Source of the DNA: DASTFP01 sp963816855
GTDB lineage: Bacteria; Verrucomicrobiota; Verrucomicrobiia; Chthoniobacterales; Terrimicrobiaceae
Direction of reading: 5' to 3'
Length of the DNA: 64,000 bases
NCBI GenBank assembly: GCA_963816855.1
Contig: CAWFMA010000026.1
Coordinates: 124,001 to 188,000 of the forward strand
Shown: one piece after another, positions 28,584-37,520 of the stretch
Numbering within the stretch: position 1 is the first letter of the stretch
How the letters are laid out: each line of letters begins with the position of its first letter
Notes under the pieces: generated by a model
What the model was told of the DNA's origin: nothing
Database searches by the model: none
The model's input: the letters and a program-made list of their open reading frames with translations, nothing else
Position numbers and translations under genes: made by a program

Positions 28584-30563
28584 ATGAATGAGATCGAAAC
28601 CCTTCGCCATTCTTGCGCGCACGTGCTGGCGACTGCCGTGCTGAGAATCTGGCCCGAGGCGCAATTCGCCGCCGGTCCGCCGGTGGAAAACGGCTTTTAC
28701 TACGATCTCGACCTTCCCCACCGAATTACGCCCGAGGATTTCGAGCGCATCGAGGAGGAGATGAAAAAGGAAGTGAAGGCCAACCACCGTTTCGAACGCA
28801 TCGAAGTCTCGCGGGAACAGGCGGTGGCCATGGCGCGCATGGGTCAGCTGGGGTCATTGTCGGAACGGCAGGAGCCCTCGCGGTTTAAACTGGATATTGT
28901 TCGAAACATTCCCGAAAGCGAACCGATCACCCTCTATCGCAACGGCGACTTCATCGACCTTTGCGCGGGACCGCACGTCTCGCACACGGGCCGGATTGGC
29001 GCGTTCAAGCTTACCCACGTCGCCAGCGCCTACTACAAGGGCGACGAGAGAAACCCGCAACTCCAACGGGTCTACGGCACCGCGTTTAAAAACAAGACCG
29101 AGATGGAGGCTTACTTCAGGATGCTTGAAGAAGCCAGGAAACGCGACCATCGAAAGCTTGGGCGCGAAATGGAGCTGTTCTGTTTCGACGACGATGTCGG
29201 TCCGGGGCTCCCGCTCTGGCTTCCCAAGGGCGCTGTCTTGATCGAGGAACTCGAAAAGCTTGCGAAGGAGACTGAATTCGCCGCGGGCTATCAACGCGTG
29301 CGCACACCTCATATCGCTCGAAAGAGCATGTATCTGCGCAGCGGCCACCTTCCCTACTATGTGGACTCCATGTTCCCGCCCATGGAGTTGAAAATGGATG
29401 AAGAGTCCACGCGCGAGATCTTTGCGCTGGAGGACGACATGCGGCGCGCCGAACAGCGAATTGGACAAATCGAGGAAAAACTTTTGCACCCTGGCGGCCT
29501 GCGGGACCAGGAATGTCTCGACGAAGAGGAACAGGATCTCGAGGGATTGAAAGCCGAGAAGGAAACGTCCCTCCGGCGCGTGCAGGAGCGGCGGGCGCAG
29601 TTTTCCTATTACCTGAAGGCGATGAACTGTCCCCATCATCACAAGCTCTTCGCCGCCGTCCCCCGGAGCTACCGCGACCTTCCGCTGCGTCTGGCCGAAT
29701 ACGGGAACTGTTACCGCTACGAGCAAAGCGGCGAGCTTTTCGGCCTGATGAGAGTTCGTTCGATGCAAATGAACGACGCGCACATCTACTGCACCGAAGA
29801 GCAATTCGAAAAGGAATTCAGCGCGGTCAACGAGATGTACCTGAAGTATTTCAAAATCTTCGGCATCAAGAAATATCTCATGCGCTTTTCGACTCACGAC
29901 CCGGCAAAGCTGGGCCAGAAATTCGTCGGCGAGGGGGACCTTTGGCTCAAGACCGAGGAGATGGTGCGCAACGTCCTCGATCGATCCGAGATCAATTACG
30001 TTGAGGTGCCCAACGAGGCGGCGTTTTACGGGCCAAAGATCGACGTGCAGATCTGGAGCGCGATCGGCCGCGAATTTTCCATCGCTACTAACCAGGTCGA
30101 TTTCGCGGTTCCGAAACGCTTCGGCCTCGTTTACAAGGATCGGGACAACTCCGAAAAGACTCCGCTGTGCATTCACCGTGCTCCCCTCGGGACGCACGAA
30201 CGGTTTATCGGCTTCCTCATCGAACATTACGCCGGAAATTTCCCGCTCTGGCTGGCTCCCGAACAGGTGCGCATAATGACTATCGGCAATGAGCCGTCTC
30301 TCGCCGAATATGCTCAAGAGATCCACACCCAGCTCCGGACACGGGAGGTCCGCGCTGCGCTCGACCTTTCGACTGACAAGATCAACGGAAAGATCCAGCG
30401 GGCAGAGCAACAAAAGGTGCATACGATGCTGATCATCGGCAGGCGGGATCTGGAGGCCGAGGCGGTGAGCGTGCGGTTGCACGGTAAGGGCAATCTTGGC
30501 GCGAGACCGAAGGCGGACGCCGTGAACGATATCTTCAAAGCGATTCAAGAACGGCAAAGTTGA
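28584..30563 (+). CDS. thrS: Threonyl-tRNA synthetase lacking the TGS domain
   Basis: 659 residues. The protein starts directly in the editing domain (MNEIETLRHSCAHVLATAV; zinc-site-like CAGPHVSHTG later), so the N-terminal TGS domain of E. coli ThrRS is absent. The class II catalytic core is intact, with zinc ligands Cys in NCPHHHK, His in NDAHIYC and His in RAPLGTHERF. Between PMELKMDEES and YYLKAMNCP an extra segment of about 70 residues, rich in Glu, Arg and Gln (DDMRRAEQRIGQIEEKLL, EEEQDLEGLKAEKE), looks like a coiled-coil hairpin. The anticodon-binding domain closes the protein. It charges tRNA-Thr. Confidence 0.97.
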   Translation: MNEIETLRHSCAHVLATAVLRIWPEAQFAAGPPVENGFYYDLDLPHRITPEDFERIEEEMKKEVKANHRFERIEVSREQAVAMARMGQLGSLSERQEPSRFKLDIVRNIPESEPITLYRNGDFIDLCAGPHVSHTGRIGAFKLTHVASAYYKGDERNPQLQRVYGTAFKNKTEMEAYFRMLEEARKRDHRKLGREMELFCFDDDVGPGLPLWLPKGAVLIEELEKLAKETEFAAGYQRVRTPHIARKSMYLRSGHLPYYVDSMFPPMELKMDEESTREIFALEDDMRRAEQRIGQIEEKLLHPGGLRDQECLDEEEQDLEGLKAEKETSLRRVQERRAQFSYYLKAMNCPHHHKLFAAVPRSYRDLPLRLAEYGNCYRYEQSGELFGLMRVRSMQMNDAHIYCTEEQFEKEFSAVNEMYLKYFKIFGIKKYLMRFSTHDPAKLGQKFVGEGDLWLKTEEMVRNVLDRSEINYVEVPNEAAFYGPKIDVQIWSAIGREFSIATNQVDFAVPKRFGLVYKDRDNSEKTPLCIHRAPLGTHERFIGFLIEHYAGNFPLWLAPEQVRIMTIGNEPSLAEYAQEIHTQLRTREVRAALDLSTDKINGKIQRAEQQKVHTMLIIGRRDLEAEAVSVRLHGKGNLGARPKADAVNDIFKAIQERQS

Positions 30564-30706
30564 GTGACGAGCAGCCGCGGACCAGACTTTCGGAAACCCA
30601 CGGGTCTCCCCTCTTCCGCCAATCTGAATTGACGGTCTCACATGACGGGGACCTGCCGCGGGAGGCTTAAAACATCCTCACGGAGCGCGGCATTCGATTT
30701 CTCAGG

Positions 30707-31615
30707 ATGAAATTCAATGAAGCCATTTCCATCCTGAAACAGACATTTTGGGAGTGGTTAGAGGATCAGGCTCCCACCTTGGGCGCCGCCCTGGCCTACT
30801 ATACGGTATTCTCGCTCGCGCCGCTGCTGATCATCGCCATATCGATCGCTGGCTTGGTGCTCGGCAAGGAAGCGGCCCAAGGCCAGATTTTCCAAGAACT
30901 TCGGGGGTTGTTGGGAACCGAAAGCGGGAAAGCCGTGCAAGACATCGTCCAAAGCACGAGTGCGGATCCCTCGACAAGCCTTCTCGCAAGTGTCGTCGGT
31001 TTCGTCACCCTATTGTTCGGCGCATCGGGAGTTTTCGGCCAACTACAGACGTCATTGAATGCTATTTGGGGTGTGCAACCCAAGCCCGGACGCGGCCTTT
31101 TCGGAATCGTCAGGGATCGGTTTCTCTCGTTCGGATTCATTCTGGCGATCGGATTCCTGCTCCTGGTTTCCCTCGTTTTAACCGCCGCCATCGCTTTTTT
31201 GGGTCAGCAATTTGGCAGCATGATACCCGGCATGGAAGCCCTCGTGCAGTCGCTCAATTCGATCCTGTCAGTCGCCGTGATTACCCTGCTCTTTGCGATG
31301 CTTTTCAAATTTCTGCCCGATGCGCGAATTGCGTGGCACGACGTATGGATCGGGGCCTTTATTACCGCGGCGTTGTTTACCGTCGGGAAGTTCGCTCTCG
31401 GCTTCTATTTGGGAAAAAGTGGCGTCGCTTCTTCCTACGGCGCGGCGGGCTCGCTGATCGTCCTGCTCCTCTGGGTCTACTATTCCTCGCAGATCGTTTT
31501 CTTTGGGGCCGAACTCACCCAAGTCTACGCGAATCGCTTCGGCTCGCACGTGGCGCCTTCGAGCAATGCCGTAGCCGTTCCAAAACACGGAACAGTTTCC
31601 GAGACGGAAGATTGA
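30707..31615 (+). CDS. YihY/BrkB family inner-membrane protein
   Basis: 302 residues with about six membrane segments. Family motifs: QAPTLGAALAYYTVFSLAPLLI, LFGASGVFGQLQTSLNAIW, FKFLPDARIAWHDVWIGAFITA (shown in part), GKFALGFYLGKSG, SSYGAAGSLIVLLLWVYYSSQIVFFGAEL in pieces. The family is widespread; an early link to RNase BN was wrong and the role is unclear. It begins 143 bases after thrS and is followed 57 bases later by the flavin reductase gene. Confidence 0.93.
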   Translation: MKFNEAISILKQTFWEWLEDQAPTLGAALAYYTVFSLAPLLIIAISIAGLVLGKEAAQGQIFQELRGLLGTESGKAVQDIVQSTSADPSTSLLASVVGFVTLLFGASGVFGQLQTSLNAIWGVQPKPGRGLFGIVRDRFLSFGFILAIGFLLLVSLVLTAAIAFLGQQFGSMIPGMEALVQSLNSILSVAVITLLFAMLFKFLPDARIAWHDVWIGAFITAALFTVGKFALGFYLGKSGVASSYGAAGSLIVLLLWVYYSSQIVFFGAELTQVYANRFGSHVAPSSNAVAVPKHGTVSETED

Positions 31616-31672
31616 TTGGCAGGTCATTGTCAAGCGCCCGAAAGCCTGCAAATCTATGAGCATTCCTGCATC

Positions 31673-32275
31673 ATGGAACTTGATCTCGAGGGCACACATG
31701 CGGACCGCTCTTACGCCACGCTGGTCTCGCTGATTGTCCCAAGGCCAATCGCCTGGGTGACGACCGTCAATCCCGATGGAGTCGTCAATGCGGCGCCTTT
31801 CAGCTTTTTCAACGTGCTTGGAGCCAACCCACCCATCGTGGGAATCTGCCCGGGCGATCGGGAAGACGGCACGCCAAAGGACACGGCTCGCAATATCCGT
31901 TCGACCCACGAGTTCGTCGTCAACCTTGTCGATGAAGATCTCGCTGAGGCGATGAACCGGACCGCGGCGTCGGTCGCTCACGGCGTGAGCGAACTTGCGG
32001 CGACGGGCTTGTCAACTCGGGCGTCTTCCGTCGTTCGCCCGCCGCGCATCGCGGAATCTCCAGCTAGTCCAGAATGCCGGGAATGGGGAACTCTGCAAAT
32101 CGGGGACAACCGCCTCATGATCGGGCTGGTGAGGCGAATTCACGTGCGCGATGAATTGATCGATCCGGCCACGCTGCGGATTCGAAGCGAGCTGCTTCGT
32201 CCGATAGGTTGAATGGCCAGTCCTCACTGGTATTGCCGGACCCGCGATCGGTTTGAAATGATCAGACCTGCTTGA
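31673..32275 (+). pseudogene. Flavin reductase family protein with an in-frame TGA near the C-terminus
   Basis: The frame from the ATG at 31673 gives an FMN-binding split-barrel flavin reductase (VPRPIAWVTTVNPDGVVNAAPFSFFNVLG in part, TARNIRSTHEFVVNLVDE, GLVRRIHVRDELIDP). It ends LLRPIG at a TGA at 32210-32212. The same frame then continues MASPHWYCRTRDRFEMIRPA to a second TGA at 32273. Family members usually continue past RPIG with Arg and a WYCRT.DRFEM.RP-like tail, so the first TGA probably replaced CGA. The ancestral protein would have 200 residues; the truncated one has 179. The truncated barrel may still fold. Confidence 0.78.
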
Positions 32276-32459
32276 AGTGCGCGAGGCTTGCCGCGCCGAT
32301 GCGCCTCCGTTAATTTAATTGGTCATCCCCCGCAAGGTCGCTGGATCCAACACCTTAAAGCCATGTGGCCAATTGCCACACCAGCCGTCCTTTGCGGTTG
32401 GGGCTGGTCACCGTTTCGGAAAGACTCCTTATCCGTGCTCGGAGGGGCAGCCTATTGAC

Positions 32460-32765
32460 GGCCCCCACTGAACGGAGAAAGCACCGAGGCCGGAATCACC
32501 TCGCTCGGCGCGGAGGTCGATTCGCCCGGCCTGGCCCAGCCCACCCCAATATTGTCTCCGCCTGCCCTTCCTTCTGCAGCGCCCTCCACGTAATACTTCT
32601 GCGTGATGGCCGGGATTTTGCGTGGATACTTGTTCCACTGGCGTGACTCCGATGCGACTTCATCGCTTGAGCCAGTGACACTCGCCGATCTGGCTCGGCG
32701 TAGTGGCTGTGGAGCGGATCCTTTCCAAGACTCCTCTGGATACGACGCGCCGCCCGGCGAAAGGC
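32460..32765 (-). pseudogene. Remnant of a large secreted protein (carbohydrate-binding-like module)
   Basis: The reverse strand reads fragments such as SRQWNKYPRKIP, TQKYYVEGAAEGRAGGDN and IGVGWARPGESTSAPSEV, then IPASVLSPFSGG, with frame breaks before YYVE. The pattern tryptophan/NKYPS, then KYYVEALQKEGGGGDN.GVGW..P, then EVIPGS.LSPF recurs in PA14-type modules of very large secreted proteins in Planctomycetes and Verrucomicrobia. No start codon or signal peptide remains. It is probably a leftover of a deleted or rearranged giant gene. The rest of the 32276-32934 stretch holds no gene I can support. Confidence 0.45.
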
Positions 32766-32934
32766 TTGTGTGCATGGCTCAATGTTGCTCCAACATCCGA
32801 TCAGCAGACGCAAACTCCAAAGCGCTATGTGAGACGGCCAATTGGTGCCTTCGGGCGACGATTTAAGCCGGCGTCTTGGGGTCCCGAAGTGCCATCAACG
32901 CAGGAGCCACGAAACTGGCGACGGGAACGGACGA

Positions 32935-34257
32935 TTAGCCTTTTGTCTCGAGAAGGCGTCCAATGTTTAGCAGGGTCGCTTCGCCATTCGGGGGCCCGAC
33001 GAGCTGGATGCTGGTTACCGGAAACCTTCCGTCCGGGAGCGGAATTGGCAAAGCCAACGCGGGCATGCCGGCATAGTTTACTGCCACGGTGTTTTGTATG
33101 CCGAGAAACTGCGCCTCGAAGATTCCCGTCAAGAACAAGTTCCGCCTCGGCGGCGCCTTCCGAAGCACCGGCAGCGCGATAGCATCGACGTCCCGGAAGA
33201 CATTATTCAGAGTCTTCCGCCACTCGTCCCGGCGGGCGATCGCCTGTTTCCGTCGCGCTTCGTCGCCGTACTTGATGGAAAAAACAATATCGCCGAACCA
33301 GATCGCCCTCCGGGCGCGGGTGCCCACGCCCGCCTGGCCTCTTACTGTTCGATTGTTGTACCATGAACCGGCGGCGGCTATGAGGTTTCCGTCGCGCTGG
33401 GCCTGCTTCCATGCTTGGAGAAATTCTTTCGGAAGAGGAACGACCTGGAACCCCCGCTCCGAAAGCCTGGCGTCGATCGCGCGATCAATGGCTGGATCGG
33501 TGCCGGGGATCCGAAGCCGACCGATACGGATCTTTTGCGCCGAAGGCTTTGCCGCCCTGGCCTTGGCATAGAGGGTATCGAAGTCGTCTTGCAAAAGCTC
33601 CATTCCTCTCACGAGTCCACTCACATTTTTGGCCATCGGCCCGACGGTATCGAGATATTTCGGAGAGATCGGATAGACCCCCTTTGTCGGGACGAGGCCG
33701 AACGTTGTCTTCAAGCCCGCGACTCCGCAGCAGGCTGCCGGGACGCGGATCGAACCTGCGGTATCAGTCCCCAGCGCGACATCCGCGAGATCAAGCGCCA
33801 CCGCCACGGCGGAGCCGCTGGAGGATCCCCCCGGCACGCGGTCTTTGGCAACCGGGTTGATCGGTGTTCCGAAATAGTCGTTGGAACCGGAAACGCCTAT
33901 GGCAAACTCGCTAAGATTGGTTTTCCCGACGATGGCTACCCCGCGTTGGCGCGCGATCCGCAAACATTCCGCGTCTGCCTTCGCCGGTTTCGCATGCTTG
34001 TAGAGATACTCCGATCCTGCTGAAGTCACCTCTCCCTTGATATCAATAAGGTCCTTGACTCCGAGGCGCAGGGATTTGTCGCCTGGTTTCGGGGCTTGGT
34101 AGGAAATGAAGGCGTGGGGAGGAGGTGTCGCCGGCTTCCTGAAAACCAGGGGAGAACAGCCAGCCGCGAAGAACGCGACCAGCAGCAGGCCGCGCCATGC
34201 CTGATTGCGCTGGGACAGCGCGTTGATGATCGCCAGCCGTATAAAAGGACTTTCCAA
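32935..34257 (-). CDS. Amidase-signature lipoprotein
   Basis: 440 residues. The N-terminus (AWRGLLLVAFFAAGCSP) is a lipoprotein signal, so the enzyme is likely membrane-tethered and extracytoplasmic. Amidase-signature catalytic residues are in place: Lys in LGVKDLIDIKG, the cis-Ser in PGGSSSGSAVAVAL and the nucleophile Ser in LGTDTAGSIRVPAACCG. The C-terminal part (YAGMPALALPIPLPDGRFPVTSIQLVGP in part) is typical. It hydrolyses an unknown amide. Gene remnants lie on both sides. Confidence 0.92.
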   Translation of the reverse strand: MESPFIRLAIINALSQRNQAWRGLLLVAFFAAGCSPLVFRKPATPPPHAFISYQAPKPGDKSLRLGVKDLIDIKGEVTSAGSEYLYKHAKPAKADAECLRIARQRGVAIVGKTNLSEFAIGVSGSNDYFGTPINPVAKDRVPGGSSSGSAVAVALDLADVALGTDTAGSIRVPAACCGVAGLKTTFGLVPTKGVYPISPKYLDTVGPMAKNVSGLVRGMELLQDDFDTLYAKARAAKPSAQKIRIGRLRIPGTDPAIDRAIDARLSERGFQVVPLPKEFLQAWKQAQRDGNLIAAAGSWYNNRTVRGQAGVGTRARRAIWFGDIVFSIKYGDEARRKQAIARRDEWRKTLNNVFRDVDAIALPVLRKAPPRRNLFLTGIFEAQFLGIQNTVAVNYAGMPALALPIPLPDGRFPVTSIQLVGPPNGEATLLNIGRLLETKG

Positions 34258-34672
34258 TTTTCTAAGCCTCGGTTGGCGTCGATTGGATCAGGAGTCGCTT
34301 CTGATGGAAACCTAAAACGCGTTAATTGGCCATCGGGAGCGCAAACACCGAAGCCCGCTTTTATCGGGTCGAGGGAAATTCTTCGGGAGAGATGTTTGCG
34401 CTAGGCTCCCCGGGTTTTTGCGGGGGGTTCAAACAGCTCGTTTGCAATGTCTCGCTTTTCTGGTTTACGTAGCGGCTTCTGTGCGGTGCGGCCCGGATGG
34501 CGGTGGCAGATAGATGGCGAGATGGCTCGCGGGCTCCATAAAACGAATCGCTGGAGCGTTGATGGGGGTTTCCACGAGGTTGGAAGCGGAGCGCCCTGCA
34601 AAACAAGGCGCCCTGCTCGGTCGCAGGCGATGGGAGCATGGGCTATGACGCTCGGAGTAGTTCGCTGTTTTT
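34258..34672. other. Intergenic stretch without a recognisable gene
   Basis: Between the amidase start and the SDR stop. Several open frames exist on both strands, but none has a family-like sequence or a ribosome binding site. I see no strong hairpin or repeat. It should contain the amidase promoter. Confidence 0.4.
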
Positions 34673-35479
34673 TCAAACCGTCGGAACTGTGCCGCCGTCG
34701 ATGACATATTCGGTTCCGTGGATTGAGGAAGCACGCGAAGATGCAAGGAAGGCTACCAACTCCGCAACCTCCCAAGGCCACGCTGGGCGTCCGATGGGAA
34801 TGCCGCCAAGGGCATCAAGGATGCCCTGCCGTGCGGTTTCCTCATCGGTTCCGCCGTGCGCAGCGATGCGTGAAACCATAGCTTGGGCGGCAGTGGTATA
34901 TATCCAGCCCGGCGAAACTGAGGTAACACGGACTCCCTTCGGCCCCAATTCCTTGGATAACGCCTTGCTATAGGTTGTCAGAGCGGCTTTCGCAGCGGCA
35001 TAAGCGGTAGTCGATTCGGGGAGTGGTAGGCGCCTCTGAATCGAAGATATATGAATGACGACACCATCACCGCGCTCGATCATTCCGGGCACGAGAAGGC
35101 GGTCGAGACGGACAGCGGCGAGCAAATTCAAGTTGATCTCATCAAGCCATAGCTCGTCTGTAAGCGCGGCGAATCCTCCACCGGGTGAGCTGGAACCTCC
35201 AAGATTGTGCACGAGAATATCCACGCCCCCCAAATGATCAGTGACAGCATTGGCGGCCTTGGCTGCTCCTTCCTCAGTGGTGAGATCAGCGGGCACAAAA
35301 TGTGCGGGCAAAGCCGATTCAACAGGGGCGGAGCGCGCCGTGGTGACGATGCTGGCTCCAGCCGACGCAAGACGTCGGACAATCGCCTCTCCGGTTCCCT
35401 TGCTTCCACCGGTAACGAAGGCCCGCTTCCCCGCAAACTCTGTAGGATCAATAGAAAAGGTAGGGGATGTGTTGCTCAT
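34673..35479 (-). CDS. Short-chain dehydrogenase/reductase
   Basis: 268 residues from MSNTSPTFS. Rossmann motifs: AFVTGGSKGTGEAIV (cofactor loop), LVHNLGG in place of the usual NNAG, a catalytic Ser in ISSIQRRLP, and YAAAKAALTTYSKAL (YxxxK). The C-terminus ends IHGTEYVIDGGTVPTV, as in classical SDRs. It is an oxidoreductase of unknown substrate. Its ATG overlaps the TGA that closes the decayed SnoaL-like gene upstream (ATGA), so the two were once coupled. Confidence 0.92.
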   Translation of the reverse strand: MSNTSPTFSIDPTEFAGKRAFVTGGSKGTGEAIVRRLASAGASIVTTARSAPVESALPAHFVPADLTTEEGAAKAANAVTDHLGGVDILVHNLGGSSSPGGGFAALTDELWLDEINLNLLAAVRLDRLLVPGMIERGDGVVIHISSIQRRLPLPESTTAYAAAKAALTTYSKALSKELGPKGVRVTSVSPGWIYTTAAQAMVSRIAAHGGTDEETARQGILDALGGIPIGRPAWPWEVAELVAFLASSRASSIHGTEYVIDGGTVPTV

Positions 35480-35757
35480 GCGATGGTAAGTATCTATATT
35501 TTTCCGTATCGAAGATCGATCGGGTTGCCGGGAAAATCTCCTGAAACCTTTGCGGTCACTCGGGTCACGTCGCCATGCGACTCGGAGCACGTGACTTCAA
35601 ACTGTGAGTCGTATTTCTGAGTAGTATCTTCTATCCACGCGTGAATCGCTTCCCGTCCAATGTGGTCCCGTTCCTCATCGTGAACAAAGGCATCAGGGGT
35701 GAAGCAGTCGCTGGCATCGTCAATGTGGAAGCGATTGGCTGCGTCAAATTAGCGCGT
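35477..35757 (-). pseudogene. SnoaL-like (NTF2-fold) protein remnant
   Basis: The reverse strand reads FDAANRFHIDDASDCFTPDA, then FVHDEERDHIGREAIHAWIE, YDSQFEVTCSE and VSGDFPGNPIDLRY, a clear SnoaL-like nuclear-transport-factor-2 fold. The start of the gene is missing. After DLRY about ten residues seem deleted, then GKI is followed by a TAG and ILTIA by TGA. That final TGA overlaps the SDR start codon, showing a former two-gene operon. The upstream edge abuts a methyltransferase fragment at about 35760. Confidence 0.65.
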
Positions 35758-35768
35758 TAAAATGCCGG

Positions 35769-36041
35769 ACCCCCAGGTCATCGGGCTGACGAAGCCTTCC
35801 GGCGGTGGCGGCGTGTAGGCGGAACTGATCTTCAAAGTCTGCGCCACCAGCGTCGGGATCATTGGGAATCCAGTTGCCCATAATGATCCGACCTCCGGGC
35901 CGGGTCACCCGCATCGTCTCTTGGCCACCTCAAACGGCTTGGGCGCAACATCGCACCAAAGCTGCTCCAACGAGATCAAATGCGTGCTCCGGCACTTGAT
36001 GCAGATTGGTCGCATCGCCTTCCTGGAACCGGCAGTTGGCC
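35769..36041 (-). pseudogene. Fragment of a SAM-dependent methyltransferase, paralogue of the 59.6 kb gene
   Basis: About 270 bases are near-identical, in opposite orientation, to positions 59903-60175. The run coding for NCRFQEGDATNLHQVPEHAFDL is shared, as is the stretch covering RPGGRIIMGNWIPNDP and the proline-rich YTPPPPEGF. Small indels break the frame. Both ends of the gene are lost. It is therefore a partial second copy of the methyltransferase found as a cassette gene in the tRNA-Leu island, embedded here between two other remnants. Confidence 0.75.
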
Positions 36042-36359
36042 GGACATGCCCTTTTGGTTGATTTATGCGGCGGTGAGCCAATACTCGAACCCGTCCCGGT
36101 AGACCACGAGCCGCCAGAGGCTGAAGGCGTAAACAGGGCGGATTCTCGGAAAAACCGAAGAGCAGTTGGCGGCGTCCGGCTAAGCCGTAGAAGCGATCCA
36201 GGTTTCCAACGTGGAACTTGCAGCTGGGGCCCCCTCAGAAATAGCGTGAAAAATGCCAGCTTGGGCCTACCGATAGTGCCGTGAAACGTCAGAATATCCC
36301 ATCGAGCGTCTGAATGGTTCAAAGTACTGCAGACCACGCCGCGAACCCAGACCGCGGTC
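36042..36359. other. Intergenic mosaic without a clear gene
   Basis: On the reverse strand a short stretch reads FSLWRLVVYRDGFEYWLTAA followed by a stop, which looks protein-like but is too short to assign. The remainder shows no gene. It joins the methyltransferase fragment to the cupin gene. Confidence 0.35.
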
Positions 36360-36605
36360 ATGAAGCTCGGACAAGGGCAGGCCACGGGGGGAAAGCCAGA
36401 GGCTCACGAGAAGAGCGATCAGGTAATCCTCCTTGTTACAGGCGAGCTCTCCGCAGAGAGTGGTGGGAAACGTTCCCGAATGAAAGCAGGCGATGTAGTG
36501 ATTGTGCCTCCGCGGGCAAAGCATAGGTTTACCAACAGCGGAGAGGAGCCGGCGGTAACTTTCAACGTGTATTCGCCGCCCGAATATCCGGTAGATGAAG
36601 AATGA
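36360..36605 (+). CDS. Small cupin-domain protein
   Basis: 81 residues forming most of a single cupin barrel: SDQVILLVTGELSAESGG, MKAGDVVIVPPRAKHRFTN and PAVTFNVYSPPEYP. The His in AKHRF matches the second cupin motif; the first motif's HxH is reduced to EAHE. It is short for a cupin (usually about 100 residues or more), so the N-terminus may have been lost when the neighbouring sequence was rearranged. It is probably a small sugar- or metal-binding protein. Repeat copy A begins 10 bases after its stop. Confidence 0.7.
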   Translation: MKLGQGQATGGKPEAHEKSDQVILLVTGELSAESGGKRSRMKAGDVVIVPPRAKHRFTNSGEEPAVTFNVYSPPEYPVDEE

Positions 36606-36614
36606 TTTGCCAGT

Positions 36615-36652
36615 GCTCAGACTATCGATGGGCAAAGGGTAAGGGTAGCCTC
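36615..36652 (+). repeat. Dispersed repeat, copy A
   Basis: GCTCAGACTATCGATGGGCA followed by AAGGGTAAGGGTAGCCTC. It is the leftmost of seven copies, all in the same orientation. It begins 10 bases after the cupin stop. Confidence 0.6.
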
Positions 36653-36862
36653 AGCAGCCTTGCCAGTATCCCTAAGATAGCACGCTACTTCTACCGCTTA
36701 TGACGGCGAACGCCTCCACACAACCACTAGCCGCCACCATTTTTGGGCCACTTCCCTTGAACGATCTTCTGCACGTATGAAGGCCCAATGTGACGAAGTG
36801 CATCGAAAAACCGAAGACCACCGGAGCGACCGGCGACGATCCCATGAGGAGCGATCGAAACT

Positions 36863-37286
36863 ATGGTAAACAAATCTTTGGAAAAACGCGGGGGTAAATC
36901 GACCAAACAGCCTGCGAAACGCGTCAAAGAAGTTGCCTGTAAGGAGCCAAAACCGCTTCAAGCGAAAAGCTCGGTCAAAGAAGCGGGGGAAAAGATCAGA
37001 TCCTTTCACACCGATCGATTGCCGGTCGCATCAGGTTGGGACTGTGAAGGGCAAGTACCCTGAGCGGAAGGCCGCTGGCTTTGGCCATGATCCCGAGACG
37101 ACGCTTGTTCGCGAAATCATGGTAAAGAAGGCGTATTATTGCTTCGAAAGTCAGTCTCTGGAAAAGGCAGAGGAAATCATGCGCGAGCATCACCTCGAAT
37201 ATTTATCCGTTGTGGACGATAATTTGCGCGTCATTGGGACTGTGGGGCTGAGAGATCTCGCGGCGGAACGCCAGCAAACGAAATAA
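36863..37286 (+). pseudogene. CBS-domain protein with one frameshift
   Basis: An ATG preceded by a GAGGAG ribosome binding site starts a Lys-rich N-terminus (MVNKSLEKRGGKSTKQ) that runs to HTDRLPVA and then stops. Near 37033 one extra base shifts the frame, after which QVGTVKGKYPERKAAG, TTLVREIMVKKAYYCFES, QSLEKAEEIMREHHLEYLSV and VIGTVGLRDLA give a CBS motif to 37286. One base removed restores a protein of about 140 residues. A CBS module probably senses an adenosyl ligand. Decay and sequencing error are both possible. Confidence 0.65.
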
Positions 37287-37389
37287 ATAAGCGCGGAGGG
37301 AAAAGTTACCCATTTCCTACGCCGCGAAAGATCCAGAGATGCTCCGACGAACCTCCGGCGCAGATCAGCCCAGTGGCTCGACGCTCTCG

Positions 37390-37520
37390 GTTTTCGTTGA
37401 TTGCACGTCCCAACTTGCCTACTGGCGCCAGCAACTCAACACCGCACCGCCGAGGCTCGAGCTGCCTGCCGACCGTGGGCGACTTGGTGGCTCCGGTCCC
37501 TCCGGGGCGAGCCAATCGGT
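37390..37520 (+). pseudogene. NRPS condensation-domain scrap
   Basis: The forward frame reads SQLAYWRQQLNTAPPRLELP followed by ADRGRLGGSGPSGASQS. This closely follows the condensation-domain pattern YW...L.GAPP.LELPTDRPRP....GA of nonribosomal peptide synthetases. No NRPS continuation is present on either side. The rest of 37287-37799 holds nothing else I can name. Confidence 0.45.

Noticed and set aside
28854..30641. 595-codon reverse open frame opposite thrS
   Set aside because: It mirrors thrS; no ribosome binding site or family-like sequence was found.
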